Shown here: piece after piece, positions 39,226-48,899 of the stretch
Layout: every line of letters starts with the position of its first letter
Position numbering within the stretch: position 1 is the first letter of the stretch
From: Blautia sp. OF03-15BH
GTDB taxonomy: Bacteria > Bacillota > Clostridia > Lachnospirales > Lachnospiraceae
Length of the DNA: 64,000 nucleotides
Assembly (NCBI RefSeq): GCF_003463065.1
Contig: NZ_QSCM01000003.1
Coordinates: forward strand, 186,001-250,000
Direction: 5' to 3'
Notes under the pieces: model-generated
What the model saw: the letters and a program-made list of their open reading frames with translations, nothing else
What the model was told of the DNA's origin: nothing
The model's database searches: none
Translations under genes and position numbers: made by a program

Positions 39226-40182
39226 TTAAAAATCCTTTCTTGCAGTGACGGATACCCACTCTCCCTGATGGGTCACTTCCAGAACCGTAAGGCCTGCTTT
39301 TTTCACTGCTTCCACAACGGTCTCCTCTTTATCATCGATGATACCGGAGGTAATATAGATACCGCCTTTTTTCATCTGATGAATGATGACCGGAGTCAGG
39401 GGAACCAGGACATCTGCCAGAATGTTTGCCGTCACGATGTCATACTTGTCATAGCCAGCCGCATCCTGTACTTCTTTGTCATCGATGATATTTCCGATCA
39501 TGACGTCCATAGAACCTTCCGGAATCGCATTGGCTTCCAGGTTCTCTTTTGTCGCACTGATGGCGCAGGGATCCAGATCAGTTCCGACGGCATGCTTCGC
39601 TCCCAGTTTTAAGGCGACGATGGACAGGATGCCGCTTCCGGTTCCTACATCGAGAAGCTCCGTCTCGGAAGTTACATATTTTTTCAGCTGACGCATGCAA
39701 AGCTGTGTGGTCTCATGCATACCAGTTCCAAAGGCAGTGCCAGGATCGATATGAATGATCATTTTGCTCTCATCTTCCGGTTTCACCTGCTCCCAGGAAG
39801 GAATGATGAGAATATCATCCACATAGAACTGATGAAAATACTGTTTCCAGTTGTTGATCCAGTCCTTATCTTCTGTTTCGGAAGCCGTGATCGTGCACTC
39901 ACCGATATCCATAAAGTTTCTGAGATCATCCAGCTCTGCCTTTACCCGCTCAAGAAGTTCCGTCTCATCCGTATCCTCTTCCACATAGAAATTCAGATAA
40001 GCGATGCCGTCATCCTTGGGACCTTCCGGCAGGATATCCACAAACATCTGCTGCTTATCGGATTCAGTCAGAGGAACCTTGTCCTCGATCTCAACGCCTT
40101 CCACTCCTGCTTCTGCCAGCGTGGAGATCACAATATCCTCCACTTCTGATAAAGTCTTTAAGGTAAATTTTTTCCACTTCAT
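39226..40182 (-). CDS. prmA: Ribosomal protein L11 methyltransferase PrmA
   Basis: A 318-residue class I methyltransferase that trimethylates L11. After an N-terminal substrate-recognition domain, IIHIDPGTAFGTGMHETTQL, LLDVGTGSGILSIVALKLGA, DLDPCAISATKENLEAN and ANILADVLVPLTPVI are present. The start at 40182 (MKWKKFTLKT) is taken over an upstream in-frame ATG, since GAAAGGAA lies in between. It is the first gene of prmA-rsmE-cysteine desulfurase-thiI. Confidence 0.95.
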   Translation of the reverse strand: MKWKKFTLKTLSEVEDIVISTLAEAGVEGVEIEDKVPLTESDKQQMFVDILPEGPKDDGIAYLNFYVEEDTDETELLERVKAELDDLRNFMDIGECTITASETEDKDWINNWKQYFHQFYVDDILIIPSWEQVKPEDESKMIIHIDPGTAFGTGMHETTQLCMRQLKKYVTSETELLDVGTGSGILSIVALKLGAKHAVGTDLDPCAISATKENLEANAIPEGSMDVMIGNIIDDKEVQDAAGYDKYDIVTANILADVLVPLTPVIIHQMKKGGIYITSGIIDDKEETVVEAVKKAGLTVLEVTHQGEWVSVTARKDF

Positions 40183-40227
40183 AAAAATAAATTCCTTTCT
40201 TTTCACGGTCACTACTCTAACTAATCA

Positions 40228-40256
40228 ATTATCACCCAGGTGACGGGAATTGTCAA
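40228..40256 (-). promoter_or_regulatory. Sigma-A promoter of the prmA operon
   Basis: Minus strand TTGACA (40251-40256), 17-bp spacer, GATAAT (40228-40233). Confidence 0.88.
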
Positions 40257-40266
40257 TGGGAGCATT

Positions 40267-40312
40267 TTAAAAATCCGTTTTCCCGGGAATTTTTTCTCCG
40301 GAAAAACGGATC
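40267..40312 (-). terminator. Terminator of the glycan locus
   Basis: Stem ATCCGTTTTTCCGG pairs with CCCGGGAAAACGGAT around an A-rich loop, then TTTTTAAAA on the minus strand, directly after the GH35 stop. Confidence 0.88.
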
Positions 40313-40315
40313 TGA

Positions 40316-42481
40316 TCATCGGTAAAACGGACGTTCCCGATATATATTCTGTTCTGTTGTTGTGGTGACAACGTAACATTCCTTCCCGAAAAGGAGCTTC
40401 TTCGGCAGCCGCCAGGGAACACCGTGATAAAAATCATCCGCAGTAAGCGTGCCATCGGTGTAAAGCTGCATGATGTCGCAGGGAAGCTCCAGAGAAACAA
40501 AGCCATAGGGATCCGGGACCGTCAGCCGGTACCAGTCCAGCGGACCGGGGCCGGAAAGGAGCACTTCCTCCAGGCCGGGGCCGGTAAGCGTGAAAGGAGA
40601 ATCAGAAAGCTTTGTCAGCATGCAGACGGAACCATTGGATCGACAGCTAACATCCCCTGTTTCGGCAGTCAGACACGGAGCTTCCTCACAGCCCGTTTCT
40701 TCCGCATGCACCGGACAGGGCTGAAATGCCCCGTTTTCCCAGACAAATGCCTTCTGTTCTCCCGCTTCCACAGAACGGAGTGTCCCGTCCTCCAGATAAA
40801 GGTCACAGCCTTCACCCAGATAGAGTTTCCCATCCAGCCGCCGCAAAAAGCGGGCATCCGACAGGTTTAAGGTCACAATGGAAATTTTCTTTTCCGAAAT
40901 CCGGAATGCCTCCCGCCCGGTCTTCACCGGAAATTCTTCGCCATCCAAACAGTACACCGGTTCCATTCCGGGAATCTCCAGGAAAAAGAAGGTGTTTCCT
41001 TCCCGGCAAAGAGGCTGGGCTGTGGCCCAGATAAGCTCTGCTTCTGCCAGATCCATTTTATAAGGCAGGAAAAAGCTCACCTCCCCACGGATATCCAGTG
41101 CCGGAAAACGGATTGTCTCACAGGTGCCGTTCTCATTCCGGCTCTCCACCTCAAACACCGCCTGTTCCACATCCTTCAGCCTTGTCCTCCGCTGATAGTG
41201 GTTTACAAAAACAAAACCGCCCGTTCCATCCGTACGCAGGGCATAGCGGAGCTTCTCTGTGTCCATCAGCCCCGGCGAAACGCCGGCCGGCACATAGGTC
41301 ATCTTCGCAAAGCATTCTCCATAATCCTTCAGAAAAAGATGCAGAAGATTCAGGAGCCGGTACTGTTCCCGCACTTCCCCGTACTCAGAAAGCGGCGCCT
41401 GGAAATCATAAGACAGCACCGGGCAGTCGTTGGGATAGCCCGTAGCCCTCGATTCCTGAAAGGAGGATAATTTCCCCATCCGGTTCGTGCCACCGTGGTA
41501 CATGTAATATCCCAGAAGGTTGACACCCTCCCCGAGGCCGCAGAGAGCCATCGCATAGATATCCATGCCCTGCACCTGATACCTTCGGTGCCAGGTATTC
41601 TGTAAACCTCCGCCAAGCTCACAGTCTGCGAAAGGATAACGCTCATAGGGCAGCTGCCAGCCGTCTGCCGCTTTCATCTGCTGCAGATCTTTTCCGATGG
41701 AGGAATCATTCCGGATTCCGGTGAAAAAGTAGTGGGTGGATGGCGGAAGTTCCCCCGTACTCTGCTCCCAGGGAGCGCCGCAGTAGCCCCCAAACAGCGG
41801 CAGCACCTCATCCACGGGAATTTTTGCCCCGCCGGTGCTGTTCCAGCCCGTCACCGTATAAAGCGGCACTTCCATCCCACATTTTATCGCCAGCGCTTTC
41901 AGCTTTTCCAGATATTCCGCATCATCGGGCATCTCATTTTCCAGCTGGATCGCCAGAATGGGACCGCAGTCCTTAAAGTAGAGGCCATCCAGCTGTTTTG
42001 CCACGATCCGGTACCAGCTTTCCACTTCCCGCATAAACTCCGGATTTCCATTCCGAAGAGGAAAAGGCTTTTTCAAAAGCCAGTCCGGGAAACCGCCGTT
42101 CCGCAGTTCTCCGTGGACCCAGGGTCCGATCCGTATCACAGCCTCCATTCCCAGTTCCCCGATAAGCGTTACAAAGGCACGCAGATCATTCTGTCCCTCA
42201 AAGTCGAAAACGCCTTCCTCTTCCTCGTGGCAGAGCCAGGGCACATAGGTTGCTACCAGTTCAATGCCTCCGGCCTTCATCTTCAGGAGCTCCGTTTTCC
42301 AGTCCTCCCTGGCATAGCGGAAATAGTGAAACTCTCCCATGATCCCGATCCAGGGCCGTCCCTGCCGCTCCAGGTAAAGACTATTGACGGCAAGGCTGTC
42401 TCCTTTGGCATTTTTTCCGCCGAGATGCAGATGATTTCGCAGGATCACCGGCGTCACATATGGTTTGAATGTATCGTTCAT
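40316..42481 (-). CDS. GH35-family beta-galactosidase
   Basis: A 721-residue intracellular enzyme (no signal peptide). GIMGEFHYFRYAREDWKTEL, VATYVPWLCHEEEEGVFDFE and the acid/base motif ILAIQLENEM (Glu of ENE) match GH35; the nucleophile is probably the Glu in FADCELGGG. Family members remove terminal beta-galactose from plant or host glycans. It follows the GH78 rhamnosidase and shares its importer, so galactose linked to rhamnose, as in pectic rhamnogalacturonan or glycosides, is a likely target. The C-terminal 250 residues are beta-rich with no recognised motif. Confidence 0.88.
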   Translation of the reverse strand: MNDTFKPYVTPVILRNHLHLGGKNAKGDSLAVNSLYLERQGRPWIGIMGEFHYFRYAREDWKTELLKMKAGGIELVATYVPWLCHEEEEGVFDFEGQNDLRAFVTLIGELGMEAVIRIGPWVHGELRNGGFPDWLLKKPFPLRNGNPEFMREVESWYRIVAKQLDGLYFKDCGPILAIQLENEMPDDAEYLEKLKALAIKCGMEVPLYTVTGWNSTGGAKIPVDEVLPLFGGYCGAPWEQSTGELPPSTHYFFTGIRNDSSIGKDLQQMKAADGWQLPYERYPFADCELGGGLQNTWHRRYQVQGMDIYAMALCGLGEGVNLLGYYMYHGGTNRMGKLSSFQESRATGYPNDCPVLSYDFQAPLSEYGEVREQYRLLNLLHLFLKDYGECFAKMTYVPAGVSPGLMDTEKLRYALRTDGTGGFVFVNHYQRRTRLKDVEQAVFEVESRNENGTCETIRFPALDIRGEVSFFLPYKMDLAEAELIWATAQPLCREGNTFFFLEIPGMEPVYCLDGEEFPVKTGREAFRISEKKISIVTLNLSDARFLRRLDGKLYLGEGCDLYLEDGTLRSVEAGEQKAFVWENGAFQPCPVHAEETGCEEAPCLTAETGDVSCRSNGSVCMLTKLSDSPFTLTGPGLEEVLLSGPGPLDWYRLTVPDPYGFVSLELPCDIMQLYTDGTLTADDFYHGVPWRLPKKLLFGKECYVVTTTTEQNIYRERPFYR

Positions 42482-42567
42482 CTCTTATCCCCCTGTCAGT
42501 TTCTCAGTATTTCACAGCCGGCTCCTCTTTTCAGGCAATATCCGCTCCCCTGCGCCTCTTTCTTTTT

Positions 42568-45183
42568 TCAGGAAACCCGGCAGGTGATTCCTCCCGTGAG
42601 GACCACAGCTTTTCCATTGACTTCCAGCGTTCCCACGGTGTTCGCCGGGATCCGGCAGCTCACTTCCAGCCGTCCTCCCTCTTTCCTGCGGACGCTGACC
42701 TCCACAAGCCCTGTGAGACTCTGATAACGGCACTCTGCCCAGTCAAGTGCTTTTGGAAGCCTGGGTTCGATCCGTATGGAAGAGTAGCCGTCTTCCGAGG
42801 AGATTCCCGCCACATAACGGTAAAACCACTCCAGTATACTTCCCATCATATCATGATCCCTGCTTCTGGCCTCGTCACTCCAGAACTCCGGAAGACAGGT
42901 CTCGCCCTTTTCCACAAAACGATAATAGCTGGGATGCTCCTTCTGAAGGATCATATCATGGACAATATCCATCTCCCCCAGTTCTCCCAGGGTCCGGAAA
43001 ATATAGGGCAGGGCAATCTCACCGGCCAGAAAACGGTGTTCCTTCACTGACTCTAGAAAACTCTTTTCTATGGAAGCTTTCTTATCTTCCGGTGCCATGC
43101 CAAACTGCAGAGGCACCGCCTGATTTCCCTGAATGATCTCGTCATCGTCACTTTCCCAGGACTGGTAGTACCATTCTCCGGTTACCGGATGTTTCTTTAA
43201 TAATAAATGATTATACTGCTCTTTACAGTCTTCCGCCAGTATTTCGTACTTTTTCTGGTCTGTTTTCCTGCCAGTGCGACCGGCCAGTTCCGCTGTCAGT
43301 ACCAGATTCCGGTAAAGGTAGGCCGTCTCAATATTCTCCCTGGAATTGTCCTCTTTTCTCCAGGTTCCCCAGTCACCCAGGCCCTGTCTTAAAAAGCAGA
43401 CGCCCTCTTTCTTTCCATAAACAGAGGCATAGCTGAGATATTTCTCATACTGGTAATCGGTATATTTTCGGATAAATTCATAAAAGTCCCCGGCATCCTT
43501 TTTCTCTCCGTAGAAGCGCTCCCTCTCCTTTAAGCCCATGACCAGGCTGCTGCCCCAGGGAATGATATCCCAGAAGCTTCCGTCTCCGCCATCCACCAGG
43601 AAACGGGCGTAGCGGGGAGCAATCGACGGCAGAAGCCCTGCCGCATAAGTATGGGGAAACGCACCGTGATCCACATCCTTTTCCCCTTTCGGATACTGAC
43701 TGTCACACTGGTCCCATTCGATTTTTTCCCAGAAAGGTTCCACATCATAAGTATACATGATGGAAGGTGCCATGAGGTGGTTCGGTTCCTGCCATCCCAG
43801 CCGTTCTGCCGTGGGGCAGTCCGTATGGACATGCTGAAGATTATTCCGGATGGAATTTTCGATCAGATTCCGGATTTCATCATAACGGCCGTCGGAACAG
43901 CGGAACTCTCCGGTCCGCTCCACGGAGCTGCTGATCTGACAGCCTCTCAGATACTGGATTTCCGGTCTTTTTTCCCCTGTCTGATCCAAAAATCCCACCT
44001 TTACATAACGGCCCGCAAGATAGGTGAACTTCGGTTCAAAACACTCTGTCCCCCCGGAAAGTATCTCCTCACACCAGGAATTTGTCATAGGATGGAATGG
44101 CTCTCCCGCTTTCCAGTTTTCCGCACACTGGAGACGAAGTTTCTGACCGCAGGTTCCCTTCACCCGAAGCTCAAAAAGGAAAGCCATATTCTGGCCAAGA
44201 TCATAGACCAGGCTTCCGTCCGGTTCCACTGCCACCGTTTTCCCTTCATAAGCCCGGATGACTTTCAGCGGAGCATAAAGCGCAGGCTCTAGTTTTCCAA
44301 GCTTCGGACCATCCTCCAGAAATACAGCCTTCGCCAGCTTTTCTTCCTCTTCCGGTGAAAACAGCCAGTAGGTGTTCTCTTTTCTGCTGTCAAAGTCCTC
44401 CGAACCATAAATATTCGTATAAGTCACCGGACTTTCCAGGATCCTCCAGCTTTCATCCGTCACCACCTCTTCCCGGGTGCCGTCCTCATACTCCAGTGTC
44501 AGAAAAACATTTACTCCCAGCTTGTCTCCAAAGGCCTCATAGCCTTTATCCATAGTGTAAAAATACCGCCCGTCCTTGCATTTTCCATAGTACCAGCCAT
44601 TTCCAGCCTCCATGGAAAGACAGTTCCGTCCTTCCTTTAAAAGAGCGGTGACCTCGAAGGTCCGGTAATGGATCCGTTTGTGAAAATCCGTCCAGGAACC
44701 GTTAAGCACACTGTCATCCGGCAGTTTTCCGTTGATCCGAAGCTCATACTGGCCTGTCGCTGCTGCGGAGCAGTATGCGTTTTTCAGTTTCTTTCCCGGT
44801 TCAAGAAAACGAAGAGCATAGAACGGATCTCCCGTCCCGTTTCCGATCCAGTTCTTCTCCGGAGTCTTTTCCGGGGCAATGCCGCTTACATAAATCTCTG
44901 AGCGTCCGCTTTCCGTTTTTCCCTCTGTATCCGTAATCTCTACTTCTGCAAAGAAGCGGATATGTGTTTGAAAAGAAAGCTCCAGCTGGTGTCCGTTCTG
45001 CTTTCCGGTCTCCAGTGTCCCCGTGTCGTACAGGCACCCGCCATCCGGCCTTTTTAAAAGGATCCGGCAGGCGGCCTGCCGTTTTCCTGCATCTCTTTCA
45101 GAAAATTTCCAACAGATCACCGGAGCTTCTACGATTCCTTCCCGGACTGCTGTGTTTTGAATTTTAATATCGATCGGTCTCAT
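42568..45183 (-). CDS. GH78 alpha-L-rhamnosidase
   Basis: An 871-residue multidomain enzyme: N-terminal beta-sandwiches (ETGKQNGHQLELSF, YELRINGKLPDDSVLNGSWT), then the (alpha/alpha)6 barrel with the family hallmark HTDCPTAERLGWQEPNHLMA and acidic catalytic residues, HTYAAGLLPSIAPRYARF, and a C-terminal beta-sandwich (SSIRIEPRLPKALDWAECRY). It releases terminal alpha-L-rhamnose. No signal peptide is seen, so it acts on imported oligosaccharides. It starts 3 nt after the second permease gene. Confidence 0.93.
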   Translation of the reverse strand: MRPIDIKIQNTAVREGIVEAPVICWKFSERDAGKRQAACRILLKRPDGGCLYDTGTLETGKQNGHQLELSFQTHIRFFAEVEITDTEGKTESGRSEIYVSGIAPEKTPEKNWIGNGTGDPFYALRFLEPGKKLKNAYCSAAATGQYELRINGKLPDDSVLNGSWTDFHKRIHYRTFEVTALLKEGRNCLSMEAGNGWYYGKCKDGRYFYTMDKGYEAFGDKLGVNVFLTLEYEDGTREEVVTDESWRILESPVTYTNIYGSEDFDSRKENTYWLFSPEEEEKLAKAVFLEDGPKLGKLEPALYAPLKVIRAYEGKTVAVEPDGSLVYDLGQNMAFLFELRVKGTCGQKLRLQCAENWKAGEPFHPMTNSWCEEILSGGTECFEPKFTYLAGRYVKVGFLDQTGEKRPEIQYLRGCQISSSVERTGEFRCSDGRYDEIRNLIENSIRNNLQHVHTDCPTAERLGWQEPNHLMAPSIMYTYDVEPFWEKIEWDQCDSQYPKGEKDVDHGAFPHTYAAGLLPSIAPRYARFLVDGGDGSFWDIIPWGSSLVMGLKERERFYGEKKDAGDFYEFIRKYTDYQYEKYLSYASVYGKKEGVCFLRQGLGDWGTWRKEDNSRENIETAYLYRNLVLTAELAGRTGRKTDQKKYEILAEDCKEQYNHLLLKKHPVTGEWYYQSWESDDDEIIQGNQAVPLQFGMAPEDKKASIEKSFLESVKEHRFLAGEIALPYIFRTLGELGEMDIVHDMILQKEHPSYYRFVEKGETCLPEFWSDEARSRDHDMMGSILEWFYRYVAGISSEDGYSSIRIEPRLPKALDWAECRYQSLTGLVEVSVRRKEGGRLEVSCRIPANTVGTLEVNGKAVVLTGGITCRVS

Positions 45184-45186
45184 TTT

Positions 45187-46080
45187 TTATCCTTTCACGC
45201 TTCCCATCGTAAGCCCTGTCGTAAAATATTTCTGAAGGAAGGGATAGATCAGCATCAGCGGGATGACTGAAATAAAGATCTGTGCTGCCTTCATATTCGT
45301 ATCGTTGATATCCACTAACTTTGCGATCGCCTTTACATCTCCCTGCGCCAGGATCTCCGTTGTGGAAGTGACCAGAGTCTGAAGATAAGACTGAAGCGGA
45401 TAATTGGTGGTATGGTTGGAATAGATCAGGCCGTCAAACCAGGAATTCCAGTGATTGATCAGGCTGAACAAAATGATCGTTGCCAGAGACGGCTTGGATA
45501 TGGGAATAAAAATCCGCCATAAAATCTGCCACTGACTGGCTCCGTCCAGCTTTGCCGATTCCTCCAGTTCTGACGGAATCCCACGGAAAAAGTTCATGAG
45601 AACGATGCAGTTGAAAATAGGAACTGCTCCCGGGATGATCAGCGCCCATACGGTATCGATCAGCTTTGTCTTGGAGACAATGTAATAGGTGGGCATCAGA
45701 CCACCATTGAAAAGCATGACCGTGAGCATATAAGCCACATAATATTTCCGGGCTTTGAACTGTCTTTCATCTTTGGATAACGGATAGGCCACCAGGATCG
45801 TCAGCAGCGTATTCAGCGGAACACCCAGTAAAACCCTTTGAACACTCACAGAAACAGAACTCCAGAATTCTTTACTCTCCAGCACGTACTGATAAGCTTT
45901 CAGTGTGAACTCCTTCGGCCAGAGAAAAACTTTATTTTCAATGATGGGCTGAGAGGCACTGAAGGAATAGGCCAGCAGATTCAAAAGCGGCACCATACAG
46001 ATCAGGCATAAAAGCAGGATCACGATCACATCCACTGCCAGAAAAACTTTTCTTCCCATCGATGTTTTTTTCCGATTCAT
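45187..46080 (-). CDS. Carbohydrate ABC transporter permease (LplC/YtcP-like)
   Basis: A 297-residue inner-membrane permease with six predicted spans, including VFLAVDVIVILLLCLICMVP, LLAYSFSASQPIIENKVFL and the EAA-loop region SELEESAKLDGASQWQILWR. It ends with LMLIYPFLQKYFTTGLTMGS-VKG, the standard C-terminus of this subfamily. The start at 46080 has AGGAGGTG upstream. It works with the preceding permease and the binding protein; the ATPase gene is not in the locus and is probably a shared MsmX-type subunit elsewhere. Confidence 0.93.
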   Translation of the reverse strand: MNRKKTSMGRKVFLAVDVIVILLLCLICMVPLLNLLAYSFSASQPIIENKVFLWPKEFTLKAYQYVLESKEFWSSVSVSVQRVLLGVPLNTLLTILVAYPLSKDERQFKARKYYVAYMLTVMLFNGGLMPTYYIVSKTKLIDTVWALIIPGAVPIFNCIVLMNFFRGIPSELEESAKLDGASQWQILWRIFIPISKPSLATIILFSLINHWNSWFDGLIYSNHTTNYPLQSYLQTLVTSTTEILAQGDVKAIAKLVDINDTNMKAAQIFISVIPLMLIYPFLQKYFTTGLTMGSVKG

Positions 46081-46094
46081 ATGTGTTTCACCTC

Positions 46095-47033
46095 CTACCA
46101 CACTTTGTATCCGGCATATTTGTCCGCCAGCTTGTAACCGGTAAGCACAAGGATACAGGACACTACGGATTTTAAAAGACCAACGGCTGCCGACAGGGAA
46201 TACTGCTGATTGATCAGTCCCAGACGGTATACCAGCGTATCGATGATATCACCGGTTGCGTAAACAGCCGGACTGTACAGGTTAAAGATCTGGTCAAAGC
46301 CCGCATTCAGAACGCTGCCGATAGACATGATCGTCATAAGTGCGATAAAGGGTGCAATGCCCGGCATGGTCACATGGATCGTCTGCTTGATCTTTCCGGC
46401 TCCGTCCACCATGGCCGCCTCGTAAAGGGTCGGATCGATGCCGGTAAGTGCCGCCAGATAAATGATCGTGTTATAACCGAAATTTTTCCAGATATCGCTG
46501 ATGATCATCGTTCCCCGAAACGTGCTGTTGCTGCCCAGAAAATAGATGGGCTCTTTGATGATATGTAAATTCACAAGAAGCGTATTCAGAAGGCCCGGTG
46601 TGGTGGAGGAGCTGCCCGGAGAAAGGAATTTGATCAGGATTCCTCCTAAAACCACCCAGGATAAAAAGTAAGGCAGGTAAGTAATGGTCTGAGCCGCCCG
46701 CTTAAACCAGCGTACCCGGATCTCATTTAGGAGAAGGGCAAAACTGATCGGCACCACAAGATTTCCGATGATCTTTCCGATGGCAATGATCAGAGTATTA
46801 CGTACCGCAGGCCAGGTGTCAGGCAGAAGCATGAGCTTTTTAAAATTGGCCAGTCCGACAAAACTGGAATGTAAAAAACCCTTCATCGGATGAAAATTCT
46901 GGAAGGCCATGAGGATTCCTGCCGGGATCGGCAGGATGTTATAGATGAACAGGAGAATGACCGGAACAAGGAGCATCAGATGGAACGCCCTGTTGTCACT
47001 TCCCTGCCGTGTCTGTTTCTTTTTCTGTTTCAT
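46095..47033 (-). CDS. Carbohydrate ABC transporter permease (LplB-like)
   Basis: A 312-residue permease. FHLMLLVPVILLFIYNILPI, AFQNFHPMKGF, VGLANFKKLM, the EAA motif YEAAMVDGAGKIKQTIHVTM-P and the C-terminal LADKYAGYKVW are typical of the LplB group that imports oligosaccharides with YesMN-type regulation. A hairpin separates it from the binding-protein gene upstream. Confidence 0.94.
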   Translation of the reverse strand: MKQKKKQTRQGSDNRAFHLMLLVPVILLFIYNILPIPAGILMAFQNFHPMKGFLHSSFVGLANFKKLMLLPDTWPAVRNTLIIAIGKIIGNLVVPISFALLLNEIRVRWFKRAAQTITYLPYFLSWVVLGGILIKFLSPGSSSTTPGLLNTLLVNLHIIKEPIYFLGSNSTFRGTMIISDIWKNFGYNTIIYLAALTGIDPTLYEAAMVDGAGKIKQTIHVTMPGIAPFIALMTIMSIGSVLNAGFDQIFNLYSPAVYATGDIIDTLVYRLGLINQQYSLSAAVGLLKSVVSCILVLTGYKLADKYAGYKVW

Positions 47034-47069
47034 AGGAACCCCTTTCTGTCTCTTCGACCGGTTTTTGAG

Positions 47070-47115
47070 AAAAAAAGGGCTGTTACACCTTTTCTTTCAG
47101 TATAACAGCCTCTTT
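47070..47115 (-). terminator. Intercistronic stem-loop after the binding-protein gene
   Basis: Stem GGCTGTTATA/TGTAACAGCC (47101-47110 with 47078-47086), then CTTTTTTT on the minus strand. It should stop part of the transcripts and protect the upstream mRNA, giving more binding protein than permease. Confidence 0.82.
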
Positions 47116-47133
47116 TTTCATTCATGGCAAAGC

Positions 47134-48804
47134 TTACTTGTTACTGTCTGCCCATTCCTGCGCTTCTGCCAGGGCATCATCGCCGCCCAGTGCATGCCAG
47201 TTGGAAACCAGGCCGTCATAGCTGTCCACGGACTCGCCGGTAATGATCTTCACAATGGTCTCAATGGTGAGTTTTTTCAGCGTCGGGGAAACCTCTGCCA
47301 TTTTCTCTGTCGGGATTCCCTGATAAGCCGGAGAAATGAAACCATCCTCTTTTATCAGCTGATCAAGAGCTGCATAACCGCCGTTCGGATCACCGAATAC
47401 GGTATAAAGAGCTGCACCTGAGTTCTGGGCTGCGTCTTCTGCATCCAGGGTTCCTGCTTCCTTGGCATCCACGAAAGCTTTCATGTTGGTATAGTCACTC
47501 ATCTGTTCCATATTCAGTTCACTGGTATCACCGGTCTGAAGAGCTGCGGATTCTTTCTGGAAATTATCGTAGTTTTTCAGCGGAGCCAGCGTCCACATCA
47601 GACCTGACTTATAACCGGTATGCTCATTGTCTCCATAATAAGTATTGAAATCCTCTTCGTTTTCCGGATGGCAGAGCTTTTTCACACTGAGGTTCATCAG
47701 TTTGATCAGCACTTCCGGATTCTCACACTTGGAGCTTACACAGTAAACCTGGGTAAAGCTCGGTGCAAAGTAACTCTTGTTATCGCCGGTTCCTGTTCCG
47801 TCCGGAATGGGAGCTGCCGTAATGTGTGCTTCAGGAGTGCTCTTCATTACACTGGACATGGGAACCATGCCGCCCCACATAGGTGCAAACCAGATACCAC
47901 AGCGTCCTGCACCTGCTTCTTCAAAGATAGAGTTGCTGTCCATCGTGATAAAATCTCTGGTGATGGAGCCGTTCTGGTACATCTCCTGAAGAGTTGTCAG
48001 GGCTTTCTTGGCTTTCTCGGCATTTTCTCCACCCCATACAACCTTGCCGTTTCCGTCATCCATGAAAGTCATGGCATCAGAGCCGGGATAGAGACCGAAG
48101 CATTCGAAGAAACCTTCCAGCGTTCCGATGGATTTTGTCAGAACTTCCACGCCGTCCACAGCCAGACCGTATGTATCGTTCTGTCCATTTCCGTCCGGAT
48201 CATCCTCCGTAAAGGCTCTTGCCACTTCTTTCAGCTCTTCGATCGTTGTCGGCATCTTTAATCCCAGATTATCCAGCCAGTCCTGACGGATAAACATGAC
48301 CGGAACCTCATCATAACCGTTGCCCATCATGGGAAGACCGTAGATTTTTCCATCCAGCGTGATGGCATTCATGCTCTGTCCGTCGTCCACGCCTACATAC
48401 TCTTTCAGCTCATCAGAAGCATACTTCTCATAAAGATCCGTGATATCAGCGATCACACCTGTCTGCGCATAATTCACATAATCCGTAGCATCCATGCTGA
48501 TGATATCCGGATAATCGCCGGACATGATTGCTGTGGAAAGTTTGGTCTGTGCCTGAGAACTGTCCACTTCATAAATGACATCCGGGATGATGTTATGGGA
48601 TTTATACAGGTTCACCCAGTCATTATTGCTGGAATCCTGTCCTGCTTTCCAGGAAAAATCTTTCCCCCAGGAATACCCGATCTTGATCGTTACCGGTTCA
48701 TCAAACCCGTACAGATCCTCATCTGCCTTTGCCGTTCCTGCAGCTCCGAGTACGGTGCTTAAAACCATGGATGCCATCAGTGCCATCATCATTTTCTTTT
48801 TCAT
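47134..48804 (-). CDS. Extracellular oligosaccharide-binding protein of the rhamnoside importer
   Basis: A 556-residue solute-binding protein. The signal peptide (KKKMMMALMASMVLSTVLGA, then AGTAKA-DED) is followed by VTIKIGYSWGKDFSWKAGQD, SGDYPDIISMD, FIRQDWLDNLGLKMPTTIEE and DPDGNGQNDTYGLAVDG (calcium-like loop), the pattern of LplA/YtcQ-type proteins. No lipobox cysteine is present, so anchoring is unclear. The start at 48804 has AAGGAGG; 24 upstream codons overlap the promoter and are discarded. Confidence 0.92.
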   Translation of the reverse strand: MKKKMMMALMASMVLSTVLGAAGTAKADEDLYGFDEPVTIKIGYSWGKDFSWKAGQDSSNNDWVNLYKSHNIIPDVIYEVDSSQAQTKLSTAIMSGDYPDIISMDATDYVNYAQTGVIADITDLYEKYASDELKEYVGVDDGQSMNAITLDGKIYGLPMMGNGYDEVPVMFIRQDWLDNLGLKMPTTIEELKEVARAFTEDDPDGNGQNDTYGLAVDGVEVLTKSIGTLEGFFECFGLYPGSDAMTFMDDGNGKVVWGGENAEKAKKALTTLQEMYQNGSITRDFITMDSNSIFEEAGAGRCGIWFAPMWGGMVPMSSVMKSTPEAHITAAPIPDGTGTGDNKSYFAPSFTQVYCVSSKCENPEVLIKLMNLSVKKLCHPENEEDFNTYYGDNEHTGYKSGLMWTLAPLKNYDNFQKESAALQTGDTSELNMEQMSDYTNMKAFVDAKEAGTLDAEDAAQNSGAALYTVFGDPNGGYAALDQLIKEDGFISPAYQGIPTEKMAEVSPTLKKLTIETIVKIITGESVDSYDGLVSNWHALGGDDALAEAQEWADSNK

Positions 48805-48840
48805 ACCGTAAACCTCCTTGTGTTTGTTTTTGATACTTTT

Positions 48841-48869
48841 ATTATACAGGCAGGTTTCTCCAGTTTCCA
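48841..48869 (-). promoter_or_regulatory. Promoter of the binding-protein operon
   Basis: Minus strand perfect TATAAT (48841-48846) with a poor -35 (TGGAAA, 48864-48869) at 17 bp, as expected for a promoter that needs an activator. The adjacent YesN-type regulator is the obvious candidate. Confidence 0.65.
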
Positions 48870-48899
48870 TGTGCATGATTTTACTTTTGGTTCATTTCA